From Alistipes sp. (GTDB lineage Bacteria; Bacteroidota; Bacteroidia; Bacteroidales; Rikenellaceae): a DNA stretch of 64,000 bases. Positions 9,383 through 18,195 of this stretch are shown in pieces. The DNA is taken from assembly GCA_020026375.1 (NCBI GenBank), contig JAHHQN010000003.1:1-64000 (forward strand), in the 5' to 3' direction. The notes beneath the pieces were generated by a model. It worked only from the letters and a program-made list of their open reading frames with translations. It was not told where the DNA came from and made no database searches. The position numbers and the translations under genes were made by a program. The first letter of the stretch is position 1. Each line of letters opens with the position of its first letter.

Positions 9383-12073
9383 ATGAAATTCAATAACATC
9401 GTCTTTAAATTGGGCTTCGCACTGCTGGCTCTGTTGGCGGCGGTCGGTTGCAGTGACGACCACGACATCGACTCCCGCGAGCAGGGCTACGGCTATGTGC
9501 AGTTCAAGCTCTTAAAGAAGGGTACACGTTCGGAGCTTCAGGAGTTGGAGTATTTGAGCGATGCCAAGAAGATTACCGTGACGCTGCGTCACAACATGGA
9601 GTCGTTCAACCAGATGCTCCCCGTCGAGGAGCGCGGTCACGAGGAGGCCGAATTCGGACTCAACACCACGGCCGTGAAGATGCAGTCGGGCGACTACGAA
9701 CTGATCGGTTACTCGGTCTACAACGCGCTCGACGAGCGTATCCTGTCGGGTACCCCCGACGAGGCCACCACACTGACGGTGGTCGACTCGCAGCTGACCC
9801 TCCACGAGATTTACCTCAGCGTGAAGCCCCGCGGAAAGATGAAGTTCAGCCTGTCGAAGGACCTCTCGGAGCTCGAGGGGCTGACCCGTGCGGACAAGAC
9901 CTTCACCTTCGACGAAATCAAGTTCATCGACCTGGAACTGACCGACACCCGTTCGGGTGAGCAGGTGGCTCCCAGCGAGTTGCCCTGTACCTTCGTCCTC
10001 GATGACCAGGGCAGCTCCCGCATCAAGTGCGATACCATCATCGAGGCAGCTGCCGGCGACTACCGTCTCGACAGCTACACGCTCTACGACGAGGCGCGCC
10101 AGGTGCTGACCATGGAGCAGACCGGCGACAAGGAGCTGCTCTACAAGGTGGAGGACAACGCTGTAACGGAGGTCGACGTGAAGGTGACCATCAAGGCTGC
10201 GGCCGACTACATCAAGGACTACATCGTCCTCAAGAAAATATGGGAGGCGCTCGACGGTCCCAACTGGTACTGGATTGGCGACGGCATGCCGCGCGGTGCC
10301 AACTGGAACTTCGACAAGGACGTCGACCTGTGGGGCGACCAGCCCGGTGTGCTGCTCCACCCCAACGGCCGTGTGGCCAGTCTCAACATCGGTGGTTTCG
10401 ACCCCAAGGGTGATGTGCCGGAGTGTCTGGGCGACCTCTCGGAGCTGACCCAGCTGTGGATTGGCCACCACTCCGACACTCCTCGTGAGGAGGCCAGCAT
10501 CGTGTCGGCCGGCATGGAGGCACAGACTCCGGCTGCCGGCAACCGTTTCAGCACCTGGGCGCGTGCGCTCAAGGGCGAGAAACCCGCCGACTACCGCTTC
10601 GAGATGGCACAGGAGGAGCTGCGCGCACGTCACCCCGTGCGTTTGGCCGAGGTGGCGCTCAACATGTCGTCCAAGGCCGAGGCTCTGGTGGCCTCGCACC
10701 ACAAGAGCGGCTACAAGATTCAGCGCGACAACAATGTGGCCACCTACGACATGATGGAGCTGGGCAAGATTGCCAACCATGTCACCTCGCTGCCCCGGTC
10801 GATCTACCGCCTCAAGAAACTCGAGGCACTCTATGTGGGCAACGGTCTGATTCGCGAGATTCCCGACATGATTCGCTTCTGCGAGTCGCTCACCGACCTC
10901 GAGGTCTACAACTGCACCGCCATGACCAAGTTCCCCGATGCCATCGGCAACTGCCCCCAGCTCACGCTGGTCAACTTCTCGGGCAACTCGTCGATTCCCG
11001 CCGAGGAGATGACACGCGGTCTGAAGGCGATGTTCGACGGCAAGGCACGCGAGAAGATTCAGATTCTCTACCTCACCGACAACAACATTGTCGAGCTGCC
11101 CGAGAACGCCAACAACCTCAAGATGCTGGGTCTGCTCGACCTGGCCAACAACAAGCTGGAGAAAATCCACCACATGCCCGATGTGGCGCTCGTACAGCTC
11201 TATCTCGACAACAACCGTCTCGAGGAGCTTCCCTCTTCGGACATGAAGTTCTTCAAGATGGACGACTGCGAGAATTTCTCGGTGACGGGCAACCGTCTGA
11301 AGACCCTGCCCAACATCTTCACCACCGACACCAAATACTTCATCGGCACGGTCGACTTCACCGACAACCAGATTGAGTCGATCGAGGGCTACGATATCCG
11401 TTCGATGGAGCTGGTTCCCGACAAGAGCGGCAAGGTGTTCCAGGGTATCAAGGCCACGACCCTCAAGGTCGAGGGCAACAAGCTGCGCGGTGCTTTCCCC
11501 GCCGCCTTCGGTCTGTCGAACTCCGAGGTGACCAACTACGACTTCACCAACAACCTGCTCGACAGTCTGGGACGCAAGGGTCTGACCGCCCCCTCGATGA
11601 AGTACACCGTGTCGCTGGCACTGGGCAGCAACGAAATCAGCGAGGTACCCGACACGGCCCCCGATTTCGACCTGGGTGTGGCAATGCCCTATCTCGAGGG
11701 TATCGACCTGAGTGCCAACCATTTTGTCGACTTCCCCAAGTCGCTGTTCACCCCCCAGGGTCTGTCGAAGTTCTACTTCACCTCGCAGTTTGCCGTACTC
11801 AACGGCGTGTCGTACCGCTCGTTCAAGGTATGGCCCGACGGCATCGAGAAGCTCAAGGCACTGCGTGACCTGCGTCTCGACGGCAACGACCTGCGTTTCG
11901 TCAAGGAGTTCCCCACGATGGTGACCAAGCTGAGCATCAGCGACAACCCCAACATCTCGATGGTCATTCCCGACGAGATTTGCGCCAAGATTGTGGCAGG
12001 TACCTTCCAGCTGGCCTATGATGTCGAGCAGAGCGGTATCACCGGCTGTCCCCAGCTCGGTATCCAACAATAA
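9383..12073 (+). CDS. Leucine-rich-repeat surface lipoprotein 1
   Basis: An 896-residue lipoprotein: signal peptide, lipobox AVGC, then SDDHDID. The N-terminal half (about 25-270) is beta-rich and may be a DUF4458-like region with two related halves (each has a segment of the form LHEIYLSVKPRGKMKFSL or AVTEVDVKVTIKAA). The C-terminal part (about 330-880) is leucine-rich repeats, with strands such as LEALYVGNGLIREIP, IQILYLTDNNIVELP, LLDLANNKLEKI and LRDLRLDGNDLRFV. LRR solenoids bind proteins or glycans, so a host- or mucin-protein ligand is conceivable (inference). Two similar LRR genes follow. The spacing to the preceding gene is about 100 bases with no terminator I can recognise, so cotranscription is likely. 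Confidence 0.88.
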   Translation: MKFNNIVFKLGFALLALLAAVGCSDDHDIDSREQGYGYVQFKLLKKGTRSELQELEYLSDAKKITVTLRHNMESFNQMLPVEERGHEEAEFGLNTTAVKMQSGDYELIGYSVYNALDERILSGTPDEATTLTVVDSQLTLHEIYLSVKPRGKMKFSLSKDLSELEGLTRADKTFTFDEIKFIDLELTDTRSGEQVAPSELPCTFVLDDQGSSRIKCDTIIEAAAGDYRLDSYTLYDEARQVLTMEQTGDKELLYKVEDNAVTEVDVKVTIKAAADYIKDYIVLKKIWEALDGPNWYWIGDGMPRGANWNFDKDVDLWGDQPGVLLHPNGRVASLNIGGFDPKGDVPECLGDLSELTQLWIGHHSDTPREEASIVSAGMEAQTPAAGNRFSTWARALKGEKPADYRFEMAQEELRARHPVRLAEVALNMSSKAEALVASHHKSGYKIQRDNNVATYDMMELGKIANHVTSLPRSIYRLKKLEALYVGNGLIREIPDMIRFCESLTDLEVYNCTAMTKFPDAIGNCPQLTLVNFSGNSSIPAEEMTRGLKAMFDGKAREKIQILYLTDNNIVELPENANNLKMLGLLDLANNKLEKIHHMPDVALVQLYLDNNRLEELPSSDMKFFKMDDCENFSVTGNRLKTLPNIFTTDTKYFIGTVDFTDNQIESIEGYDIRSMELVPDKSGKVFQGIKATTLKVEGNKLRGAFPAAFGLSNSEVTNYDFTNNLLDSLGRKGLTAPSMKYTVSLALGSNEISEVPDTAPDFDLGVAMPYLEGIDLSANHFVDFPKSLFTPQGLSKFYFTSQFAVLNGVSYRSFKVWPDGIEKLKALRDLRLDGNDLRFVKEFPTMVTKLSISDNPNISMVIPDEICAKIVAGTFQLAYDVEQSGITGCPQLGIQQ

Positions 12074-12090
12074 GTTTATCGAATAAAACA

Positions 12091-13704
12091 ATGAGGTTTA
12101 TGAAATATATCAAATATGCAGGTGTTGTTCTGGCTGCGCTGGCAACGGCTTTCGCGGCCACGTCGTGCAGCGACGACAACAACTCGCCTGTCGAGGTGTT
12201 CGGCCTCGACAAGGAGGTCATCACCGTGGGACCTGAGGGCGGTGTCGACAAGGTGAAGGTCAGCGCCGCCACATCGTGGACGGCCTCGACCGAGGAGCCG
12301 TGGATTCTGGTGTCGCCGGCCAGCGGCGACGCTTCGACCGTGTGCCGCATAGCGGTGGACTCCACCTTCCACAGCACCCTGCGCGAGGGTGTGGTCAACT
12401 TCAACGCCAACGGCCGTCCCTACCGACTGGCCGTGAAGCAGATGGGCTTCGAGAAGCAGATTCTGGTCGAGCATGCCGAGGAGGGTGTCCGCACCGTCGA
12501 CCTGCCCGACTACATCGGTGAGGGCAAGAACTTCTTCGACGTGACGGTGACCACCAACGTCGATTTCAATGTGCGTGTCGAGGAGACCACTCCCGACCAC
12601 GACATCGCTCCCGGCACCGAGGCCAAGTGGGTGCAGTGCCAGCCCTACGAGCTGCCGCTCATCGCCTCGAAACCCCGTACCGTGAAGCTCCGCTTCAAGT
12701 GGTCGTACAACACCAAGCCCTGGATTCAGAATGCCGTTATCCGCTTCGAGCCCAAGAATGCCGACGAGCAGGTGACCCGCAACGAGACCGTGGCGGTGAA
12801 CCAGAAGGCCGCTCCCGAAATCACCGACACCCGTGCCGGTGACTCGATTGCCGTGTTGTCGATTGCTCGCCAGCTCAATGTCTACGGTTCGACGTTCGAC
12901 GCCTCGAAGAGCATGGAGCAGTGGGGCAGCGACATCGAGCTCTACACCAAGGCCGACGCCGTGGCGCTGGGCAAGCCCGAATTCGAGGGTCGTGTGAAGT
13001 ATGTGCGTTTCTACATGTTCGACACCACCCAGGAGCTGCCCTACGAGTTCCGCTACCTGACCCACACCAAGAGCATCAGCATCTTCTCCAACGTCAACAA
13101 CCAGCTGCGCGAACTCCACATGGGTGAGTCGCTCTCGGAGCTGGGACAGTATGGCAACCTCACCGAGCTGGAGATTTTCGCCTACGGTCTTGTGGAGCTG
13201 CCGCGCAGCTTCGCCAAGCTGGGCAAGAGCCTCGAGTATCTGAGTCTGAGCAACAACAACCTGTTGCGCTTCCCCTCCGATATCATCAACCCCACCAACT
13301 TCCCCAAGCTCAAGCACCTGAATCTGATGGGTAACCGCCGCTACGATGTCCATGACCTGAGCAACAGCATCTACGGCGGCAAGGAAGGCATGGGCGGCGA
13401 GCTGCCCGAGATGCTCTTCCGCTGGGACAATCTCGAGGGTCTGGAGCTGTCGCTCAACTACTTCGAGGGTTCGATTCCCAAGATGGAGGGCTACAACGAG
13501 AAGGACGGTGTGCCGCAGGTGCTGCCCAACCTCAAGTCGTTCCGATTGAATCTCAACCGTCTGTCGGGCGAGCTGCCCGAGTGGCTGCTCAAGCACCCCA
13601 ACCTCAAGAAGTGGGACCCCTATATCCTGGTGTTCCCCCAGGAGGGCAAGGACAGCAAGGGTCATCTGGCCGGTTTCACCAACGAGCCGCAGAGCATACA
13701 GTAA
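12091..13704 (+). CDS. BACON plus leucine-rich-repeat surface lipoprotein 2
   Basis: A 537-residue lipoprotein: signal peptide, lipobox ATSC, then SDDNN. Residues of about 40-115 form a textbook BACON-like domain (VGPEGGVDKVKVSA, then SWTASTEEPWILVSP and GVVNFNANGRPYRLAVKQ). A second beta-sandwich spans roughly 120-245. The C-terminal part (about 345-520) is LRR, with LTELEIFAYGLVELP, LEYLSLSNNNLLRFP, LEGLELSLNYFEGSIP and LKSFRLNLNRLSGELP. The last repeats carry the G-x-IP/LP ending more typical of plant-like LRRs. It starts 17 bases after LRR gene 1 and ends 20 bases before LRR gene 3, so all three are clearly one transcription unit. Confidence 0.88.
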   Translation: MRFMKYIKYAGVVLAALATAFAATSCSDDNNSPVEVFGLDKEVITVGPEGGVDKVKVSAATSWTASTEEPWILVSPASGDASTVCRIAVDSTFHSTLREGVVNFNANGRPYRLAVKQMGFEKQILVEHAEEGVRTVDLPDYIGEGKNFFDVTVTTNVDFNVRVEETTPDHDIAPGTEAKWVQCQPYELPLIASKPRTVKLRFKWSYNTKPWIQNAVIRFEPKNADEQVTRNETVAVNQKAAPEITDTRAGDSIAVLSIARQLNVYGSTFDASKSMEQWGSDIELYTKADAVALGKPEFEGRVKYVRFYMFDTTQELPYEFRYLTHTKSISIFSNVNNQLRELHMGESLSELGQYGNLTELEIFAYGLVELPRSFAKLGKSLEYLSLSNNNLLRFPSDIINPTNFPKLKHLNLMGNRRYDVHDLSNSIYGGKEGMGGELPEMLFRWDNLEGLELSLNYFEGSIPKMEGYNEKDGVPQVLPNLKSFRLNLNRLSGELPEWLLKHPNLKKWDPYILVFPQEGKDSKGHLAGFTNEPQSIQ

Positions 13705-13724
13705 GTTGAATCGCGATAAAGCAA

Positions 13725-15542
13725 ATGACGAAAATGAAAAATCTCAAATCAATGAAATATTGGGCGGTCGCGCTGCTCATGGCGGTGGTGGCACTGCTTC
13801 CCACCTCGTGCAGCGACGATGAGGTGGTGATTCCCGAGGGGGCTGTTCCCGGCTGGGACGGCCACCATGTCACCGAGGGTGTGGTCTTCAACTTCAAGCG
13901 CAAGATTGTCTACACGGCATCGGGTGTCAACGAAATCGGTTCGGTGAAGATACTGCTCTCCGACGGCCAGAACGATATCCAGCTGCCGAGCCTGCTGCTC
14001 AGCGGCGATGCCGAGTCGGTGAAGAGCAAGGGCTATTCGCTGCCTGCCGGCACCTACAAAATCAAGAGCTACACGGCCTACACTCCCCGTCACGAGTACC
14101 TCTTCGACGCGGAGTTCGACGATGCCGACGAGGTGGACCCCGCACGTCCCAAAAACCGTTTCACGGTGGAGGAGGGTCAGGTGACCGAGTTCGTGGTGCC
14201 GATCAAGACCCGCGAAATCATGACCATGGACTTCCTGCGCAACTCGCTGCTGGGTATCTGCCGCGAGGTGTTCGGTCCCGACGAGTCGCAGTGGCCCTGG
14301 GACCCCAAGAAGTATCCCTATCCCGACTGGGAGGGTCTCGAGTTCGAGATGGACGACTACGACCGCCCCATGTTCCTCTCGTCGATTTACTTCGAGGGTA
14401 TCAAGGACGGTAAGGAGACCCCCTGGGTGAAGATGACCGCCATTCCCGAAGGCACGATTTCCAACATCGCTTCGGTGCTGTCGATTACCGTGACCGACAT
14501 TCCCGGCTTCAAGAAGCTGCCCGACGACATCAACCGCATCAACTCGCTCAACATCGTCTCGTGTGTGAACACCGGTGTCGAGGAGCTGCCTGCCACCTTG
14601 TGGCGTTGTCCCGAGCTGACGGGTGTGTTCGTGGTCAACGGCCAGATGAAGGAGTTCCCTGCCGACATCGCTTCGGCACGCAAGCTCCGCTACCTGAATC
14701 TGGAGGGCAACCAGCTGGAGAACTTCTCCACCTCGTTTGCCGACATGCCCGACTTCGAGTCGCTGTCGTTGAGCCACAACCCCCTCACGACACTGGGCGA
14801 GGAGGTCTTCTGCACGACCAACCGTCTCAACGAGCTGCGTCTGGCCGACACTCGCCTTGCGTCGCTGCCCCAAAGCATCGCCGAGCAGTCGTCGCTGCGC
14901 TCCATCGACCTCTCGGGTGCCAAATTCACGGCCGTACCCGAGCAGATCAAGTCGCTGTCGAACCTGCTCACCCTGTGGATTGACGCCAACGGACTCACAA
15001 AGGTCAGTGCGGCCGACTTTGCCGGCATGACCCATCTGCGCCAGCTCTCGATGGACGGCAATGCCATCGGCGAGCTGCCCGTGCTGTCGAATGCCAATCT
15101 TCAGTGGCTCTCGGTCGAGAACTGCGCACTGAACACCGTTCCCGACTTCTCGTCGTATGCCGGTCTGCGTGTGGCACGTCTGGGCGGCAACCTCTTCACC
15201 ACCCTTCCCGAGGAGTGCTTCGCCCACAATCCCAAGATGCGTGTGCTGAGCCTGTCGGGTTCCGACAAGCTCACCTCCATGCCCCGCAACACCGGTCTGA
15301 AGTCGAAGATTTCCGACAAGGAGGAGGGTCTGAAGATTGTCGAGGTGGAGAACTGCCCCAATCTGGTGTGGACGATGCCTGCCGAGTGGAAGTGCTATGA
15401 CTTCACGGGCAAGACGGCCGACGACTACGAGGATTTGATGAATCCCGACGGTCTGCCCGATGTCGATGTCGACCCGATGGCCAAGTTCGGCTGTGTGGGT
15501 GTGCTGAAGAACGGCTCGCCCAAGGTGGTCTACGGCAAGTAA
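13725..15542 (+). CDS. Leucine-rich-repeat surface lipoprotein 3
   Basis: A 605-residue lipoprotein: signal peptide, lipobox PTSC, then SDDEVV. The N-terminal region (about 40-150) is beta-rich and resembles part of LRR protein 1: VVFNFKRKIVYTASGVNEI and LPAGTYKIKSYTAY parallel the AAGDYRLDSYTLYDEA segment there. LRRs run from about 265 to 560, with LRYLNLEGNQLENFS, FESLSLSHNPLTTLG, LNELRLADTRLASLP, LRQLSMDGNAIGELP and LQWLSVENCALNTVP. It is the last gene before the strong terminator at 15583, so it closes the operon. The repeated domain plan suggests gene duplication within the operon, followed by divergence. Confidence 0.88.
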   Translation: MTKMKNLKSMKYWAVALLMAVVALLPTSCSDDEVVIPEGAVPGWDGHHVTEGVVFNFKRKIVYTASGVNEIGSVKILLSDGQNDIQLPSLLLSGDAESVKSKGYSLPAGTYKIKSYTAYTPRHEYLFDAEFDDADEVDPARPKNRFTVEEGQVTEFVVPIKTREIMTMDFLRNSLLGICREVFGPDESQWPWDPKKYPYPDWEGLEFEMDDYDRPMFLSSIYFEGIKDGKETPWVKMTAIPEGTISNIASVLSITVTDIPGFKKLPDDINRINSLNIVSCVNTGVEELPATLWRCPELTGVFVVNGQMKEFPADIASARKLRYLNLEGNQLENFSTSFADMPDFESLSLSHNPLTTLGEEVFCTTNRLNELRLADTRLASLPQSIAEQSSLRSIDLSGAKFTAVPEQIKSLSNLLTLWIDANGLTKVSAADFAGMTHLRQLSMDGNAIGELPVLSNANLQWLSVENCALNTVPDFSSYAGLRVARLGGNLFTTLPEECFAHNPKMRVLSLSGSDKLTSMPRNTGLKSKISDKEEGLKIVEVENCPNLVWTMPAEWKCYDFTGKTADDYEDLMNPDGLPDVDVDPMAKFGCVGVLKNGSPKVVYGK

Positions 15543-15582
15543 TATTTGCAGCGGGAGGCGCAAGTCCCTCTCCCAATCGCAC

Positions 15583-15620
15583 AGAGCGGCGGTGTCACCC
15601 GACACCGCCGCTCTTTTTTC
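15583..15620 (+). terminator. Strong terminator closing the SusCD-LRR operon
   Basis: A perfect 14-bp stem (AGAGCGGCGGTGTC, 15583-15596; partner 15601-15614) with a 4-base loop ACCC and a T run directly after it. It lies about 40 bases downstream of the third LRR gene. Confidence 0.93.
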
Positions 15621-15674
15621 CCGCCGCAGGGACGATTTTCCGCCGCCGTAGGGCGGTGTTTGCCGACAAATGGC

Positions 15675-15682
15675 TAATTTTG
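15675..15682 (+). promoter_or_regulatory. Probable -7 box of the next lipoprotein gene
   Basis: TAATTTTG fits TANNTTTG and sits 16 bases before the ATG at 15698. I saw no TTTG at the ideal distance upstream. The box supports starting the protein at 15698 rather than at an upstream in-frame ATG at 15656, which precedes the promoter. Confidence 0.45.
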
Positions 15683-15697
15683 TCCCGCAGAAAACCG

Positions 15698-16726
15698 ATG
15701 AATGACATGAAGAATGACAGATACCGCTTTGCGCGGCTTTTTGCGGCCGTTTTCGCGCCGCTGACACTCCTTGCGGCCGTCGGCTGCTCCGATGACCGTG
15801 AGGCGCAGGAAACGCCTCATAACGATGCTGAGAGCCATCTCTCGCTGCTGGGCTATGCCCGCGGCGTGAAGGAGGTGGTGGTGACCGACCGCGAGGGGGG
15901 CGTGTGGCTCGAGGCGGCCTTCCTGCCCGACGGCCGCTGCCGCTACTGGAACGACACGGGAGTGGCGCGCCACGCCGCGCGCGGCTTCATCATGGAGTCG
16001 GCATGGTACGAATATGAGTACGATGCGCAGCGACGGCTCTCCGTTGTGGTCAAACACCCCCTGTCGGGCGAGGCGAAGCGTTACACCATCACCTATGGCA
16101 GCCACCGCGTGCTGCTGCCCTCGCCGCTGCCGGTGGCGCGGTTGGAGAATTACATGTTGCAGGGCGTGTCCGGCATCACGGCCGAGGGCTACACCCTTAC
16201 CTGCGACGGACGTGTGGCCGAATCGGAGGCCGTCCTCGGCCGCGAGGACTGGGGTATGGCGCGCGAGGTGACCACCTCGTTTCTGGGCAAGACCCACACC
16301 CTGGAGTCGGAGAGCCGCGTGGTCAGTTCCGCCGGTGGGGAGACAACCACGCTGGCCACCTCCCACAGCTTCTTCACCTATGCCCCCGACGGGCGTCTGC
16401 TCCGCGAGGAGACGGTGACCTCCGATTCGGGGGTGTCGTTCCGTCTGGTGACCGACTACATGAAGGGGTGCGGTGTGCTGCCCGTCATGCGGAGCCGCTA
16501 CCCTGTGGGCAGCGACGAGGTGGAGTCGCAGGTGGTGTTCGACTATGCCCCCTCGCGGCAGCCCCTTGCCGTGCGCTACCTCTGTGGCGAGTACCAGCTG
16601 GCCGAGCAGCCCTTCACTCTGCGCTGCCTCGACTTCGACGCGCAGGGCAACTGGACCCGCGCCGCGAGGGAGTCCGACGGCGAGATGCTGGAACTCTACC
16701 AGACGCTGACCTACCATCACGAGTGA
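15698..16726 (+). CDS. Lipoprotein of unknown function
   Basis: A 342-residue predicted lipoprotein: a Lys/Arg-rich start, a hydrophobic stretch, lipobox AVGC, then SDDREAQE, the same Cys-Ser-Asp-Asp signal as the operon upstream. The rest is beta-rich, with recurring segments of the form YEYEYDAQRRLSVVV, FFTYAPDGRLLREE and CLDFDAQGNWTRAAR. These look like YD/RHS-type strand-turn repeats (Y-x-Y-D-x-x-G-R-L). I do not recognise a specific family. It lies after the operon terminator and probably has its own promoter, but its signal sequence suggests that it works with the same surface system. The start is chosen from the promoter and the signal-peptide position. Confidence 0.7.
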   Translation: MNDMKNDRYRFARLFAAVFAPLTLLAAVGCSDDREAQETPHNDAESHLSLLGYARGVKEVVVTDREGGVWLEAAFLPDGRCRYWNDTGVARHAARGFIMESAWYEYEYDAQRRLSVVVKHPLSGEAKRYTITYGSHRVLLPSPLPVARLENYMLQGVSGITAEGYTLTCDGRVAESEAVLGREDWGMAREVTTSFLGKTHTLESESRVVSSAGGETTTLATSHSFFTYAPDGRLLREETVTSDSGVSFRLVTDYMKGCGVLPVMRSRYPVGSDEVESQVVFDYAPSRQPLAVRYLCGEYQLAEQPFTLRCLDFDAQGNWTRAARESDGEMLELYQTLTYHHE

Positions 16727-16751
16727 CGGGAGGCCGTCGCGCCGCGGAGCG

Positions 16752-16799
16752 AAAAAAACGGAGAACGACCCCTTTCCGAGGGTCGTTCTCCGTTTTTTT
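16752..16799. terminator. Bidirectional terminator between convergent genes
   Basis: AAAAAAACGGAGAACGACCC and its inverted copy flank a short loop, with A runs on the left and T runs on the right. It can stop both the plus-strand lipoprotein gene and the minus-strand folE. Confidence 0.93.
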
Positions 16800-16838
16800 G
16801 TATGTGTGGTTCTTCCGTTTCCGAGGCGGAAGTGACGA

Positions 16839-17447
16839 CTATCTGTACTTGTGGGAGATGAGGTTCATGAACTCCTCTCGCGTGCGGTGGTCGGAGAGGA
16901 AGATTCCCGTGAAGGCCGACGTGGTGGTGGCCGACTGCTGCTTCTCGATGCCGCGCATCTGCATGCACATGTGGCTGGCCTCGATGACCACCGCCACACC
17001 CATCGGGTCGAGAGCCTCCTGTATGCAGTCGCGAATCTGCACCGTCAGACGCTCCTGCACCTGAAGACGGCGTGCGAACGACTCGACCACACGGGCGATT
17101 TTCGACAGTCCGGTGATGCGTCCGTTGGGAATGTAGGCCACATGTGCCTTGCCGTAGAAGGGAATCATGTGGTGTTCGCACATCGAGTAGATTTCGATGT
17201 CCTTGACCAGCACCATCTGCTTGTACTCCTCGCGGAACATGGCCGAGCGTATGATTTCCAGCGGATTTTCGTCATATCCTTTGGTGAGGAACGACATGGC
17301 CTTGGCCACACGTTCGGGGGTTTTCACGAGTCCTTCGCGCTGGGGGTCTTCGCCCAGGAGTCGGAGTATCTCCTTGTAGTGATACTTCAGTGCCTCAATG
17401 GTTTCGGGGTTGTACTCCTCTATTTTCTTGTAGTTGAATTCTTCCAT
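16839..17447 (-). CDS. folE: GTP cyclohydrolase I
   Basis: First enzyme of tetrahydrofolate and pterin synthesis: GTP to 7,8-dihydroneopterin triphosphate and formate. It has 202 residues, the normal size. The zinc ligands are in place: Cys90 and His93 in MCEHHMIPF and Cys161 in EASHMCMQMRG. The GLSKIARVVESFARRLQVQE block (residues 113-132) and QATTTSAF-like ending (QQSATTTSAFTG) are diagnostic. rdgB lies upstream on the same strand with an 18-base gap, but folE has its own promoter overlapping the 3' end of rdgB. The gene ends at a strong bidirectional terminator. Confidence 0.97.
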   Translation of the reverse strand: MEEFNYKKIEEYNPETIEALKYHYKEILRLLGEDPQREGLVKTPERVAKAMSFLTKGYDENPLEIIRSAMFREEYKQMVLVKDIEIYSMCEHHMIPFYGKAHVAYIPNGRITGLSKIARVVESFARRLQVQERLTVQIRDCIQEALDPMGVAVVIEASHMCMQMRGIEKQQSATTTSAFTGIFLSDHRTREEFMNLISHKYR

Positions 17448-17453
17448 AGGGCT

Positions 17454-17486
17454 GCAAAGATACCTTATTTATTGATGCTGTGCAAA
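17454..17486 (-). promoter_or_regulatory. folE promoter inside the 3' end of rdgB
   Basis: Read on the minus strand: TTTG (17486-17483), 20 bases, then TATCTTTGC (17462-17454). This is an exact match to the Bacteroidota consensus, only a few bases ahead of the folE ATG, so folE can be transcribed independently of rdgB with a very short leader. Confidence 0.82.
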
Positions 17487-18046
17487 TAAGCCGCGAGTTT
17501 CTCTACGGCGCGTCCGCGGTGCGAGATGTGGTTTTTCTCCTCGGGGGGCATCTCCGCGAAGGTGCGTCCCGTGTGTTCGGGAATGAAGAGGGGGTCGTAG
17601 CCGAAGCCCTCGGTGCCGCGCATCGTGGCGATGATTTCGCCCTCGACGATGCCCTCGAAGAGATGCTCCTCGCCGCCCAGAATCAGACAGATGACCGTGC
17701 GGAAGCGGGCGCGGCGGTTCTCCTTGCCCTCCATGTTCTTCATCAGCAGCACGTTGTTGGCGTCGAAATCGTGCTGGTCGCCCGCATAGCGTGCCGAGCG
17801 CACGCCGGGAGCGCCGTCGAGTGCCTCGACCTCGAGACCCGTGTCGTCGGCGAAGCAGTCGCGGCCGGTGCGGTCGTAGAGGTAGCGGGCCTTCTGACGG
17901 GCGTTGCCCTCGAGGGTCTGTTGGGTTTCGGGAATGTCCTCCGTGATGTCGAAGTCGCGCGGTGTGCGCAGGGTGTAGCCCTCGCCCAGAATGGCGTTGA
18001 CCTCCGAGAGCTTGTGGGCGTTGTTGGTTGCGAATATAATCTCCAT
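17465..18046 (-). CDS. rdgB: XTP/dITP diphosphatase (RdgB/HAM1 family)
   Basis: House-cleaning nucleotidase that hydrolyses dITP, XTP and ITP to monophosphates and so keeps deaminated purines out of DNA and RNA. It has 193 residues. Family motifs: the N-terminal FATNNAHKLSEVNAIL, the metal and base-binding CFADDTGLEVEALDGAPGVR (residues 65-84), GEIIATMRGTEGFGYDPLFI and the C-terminal HISHRGRAVEKLAAYL. The sequence is complete. A TANNTTTG-type -7 box lies on the minus strand at 18083-18076. Confidence 0.95.
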   Translation of the reverse strand: MEIIFATNNAHKLSEVNAILGEGYTLRTPRDFDITEDIPETQQTLEGNARQKARYLYDRTGRDCFADDTGLEVEALDGAPGVRSARYAGDQHDFDANNVLLMKNMEGKENRRARFRTVICLILGGEEHLFEGIVEGEIIATMRGTEGFGYDPLFIPEHTGRTFAEMPPEEKNHISHRGRAVEKLAAYLHSINK

Positions 18047-18165
18047 TATCTTGGTGTTTTTTTATTTGTCTTGAACAAAGATATGAAATTCTGAAGTAAG
18101 AAAATGTTAAAAGTTTATAATACAACTTAAATATGGCATTTTTATCCGATGAAAATAGAATTAAT

Positions 18166-18174
18166 TATCTTTGC
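18166..18174 (+). promoter_or_regulatory. -7 box for the restriction-modification genes
   Basis: TATCTTTGC is a perfect TANNTTTGC box 22 bases before the endonuclease ATG. The upstream sequence is very AT-rich and I cannot fix a -33 element in it. Confidence 0.6.
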
Positions 18175-18195
18175 ACTAAGAAATAAACTCATAAT

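Noticed and set aside
7644..15767. Long minus-strand open frames opposite the lipoprotein and LRR genes
   Set aside because: Frames at 7644-9353, 9512-12091, 12076-13665 and 13749-15767 mirror the plus-strand genes and show the same His/Val/Leu-rich shadow composition. The plus-strand proteins have signal peptides and domains.
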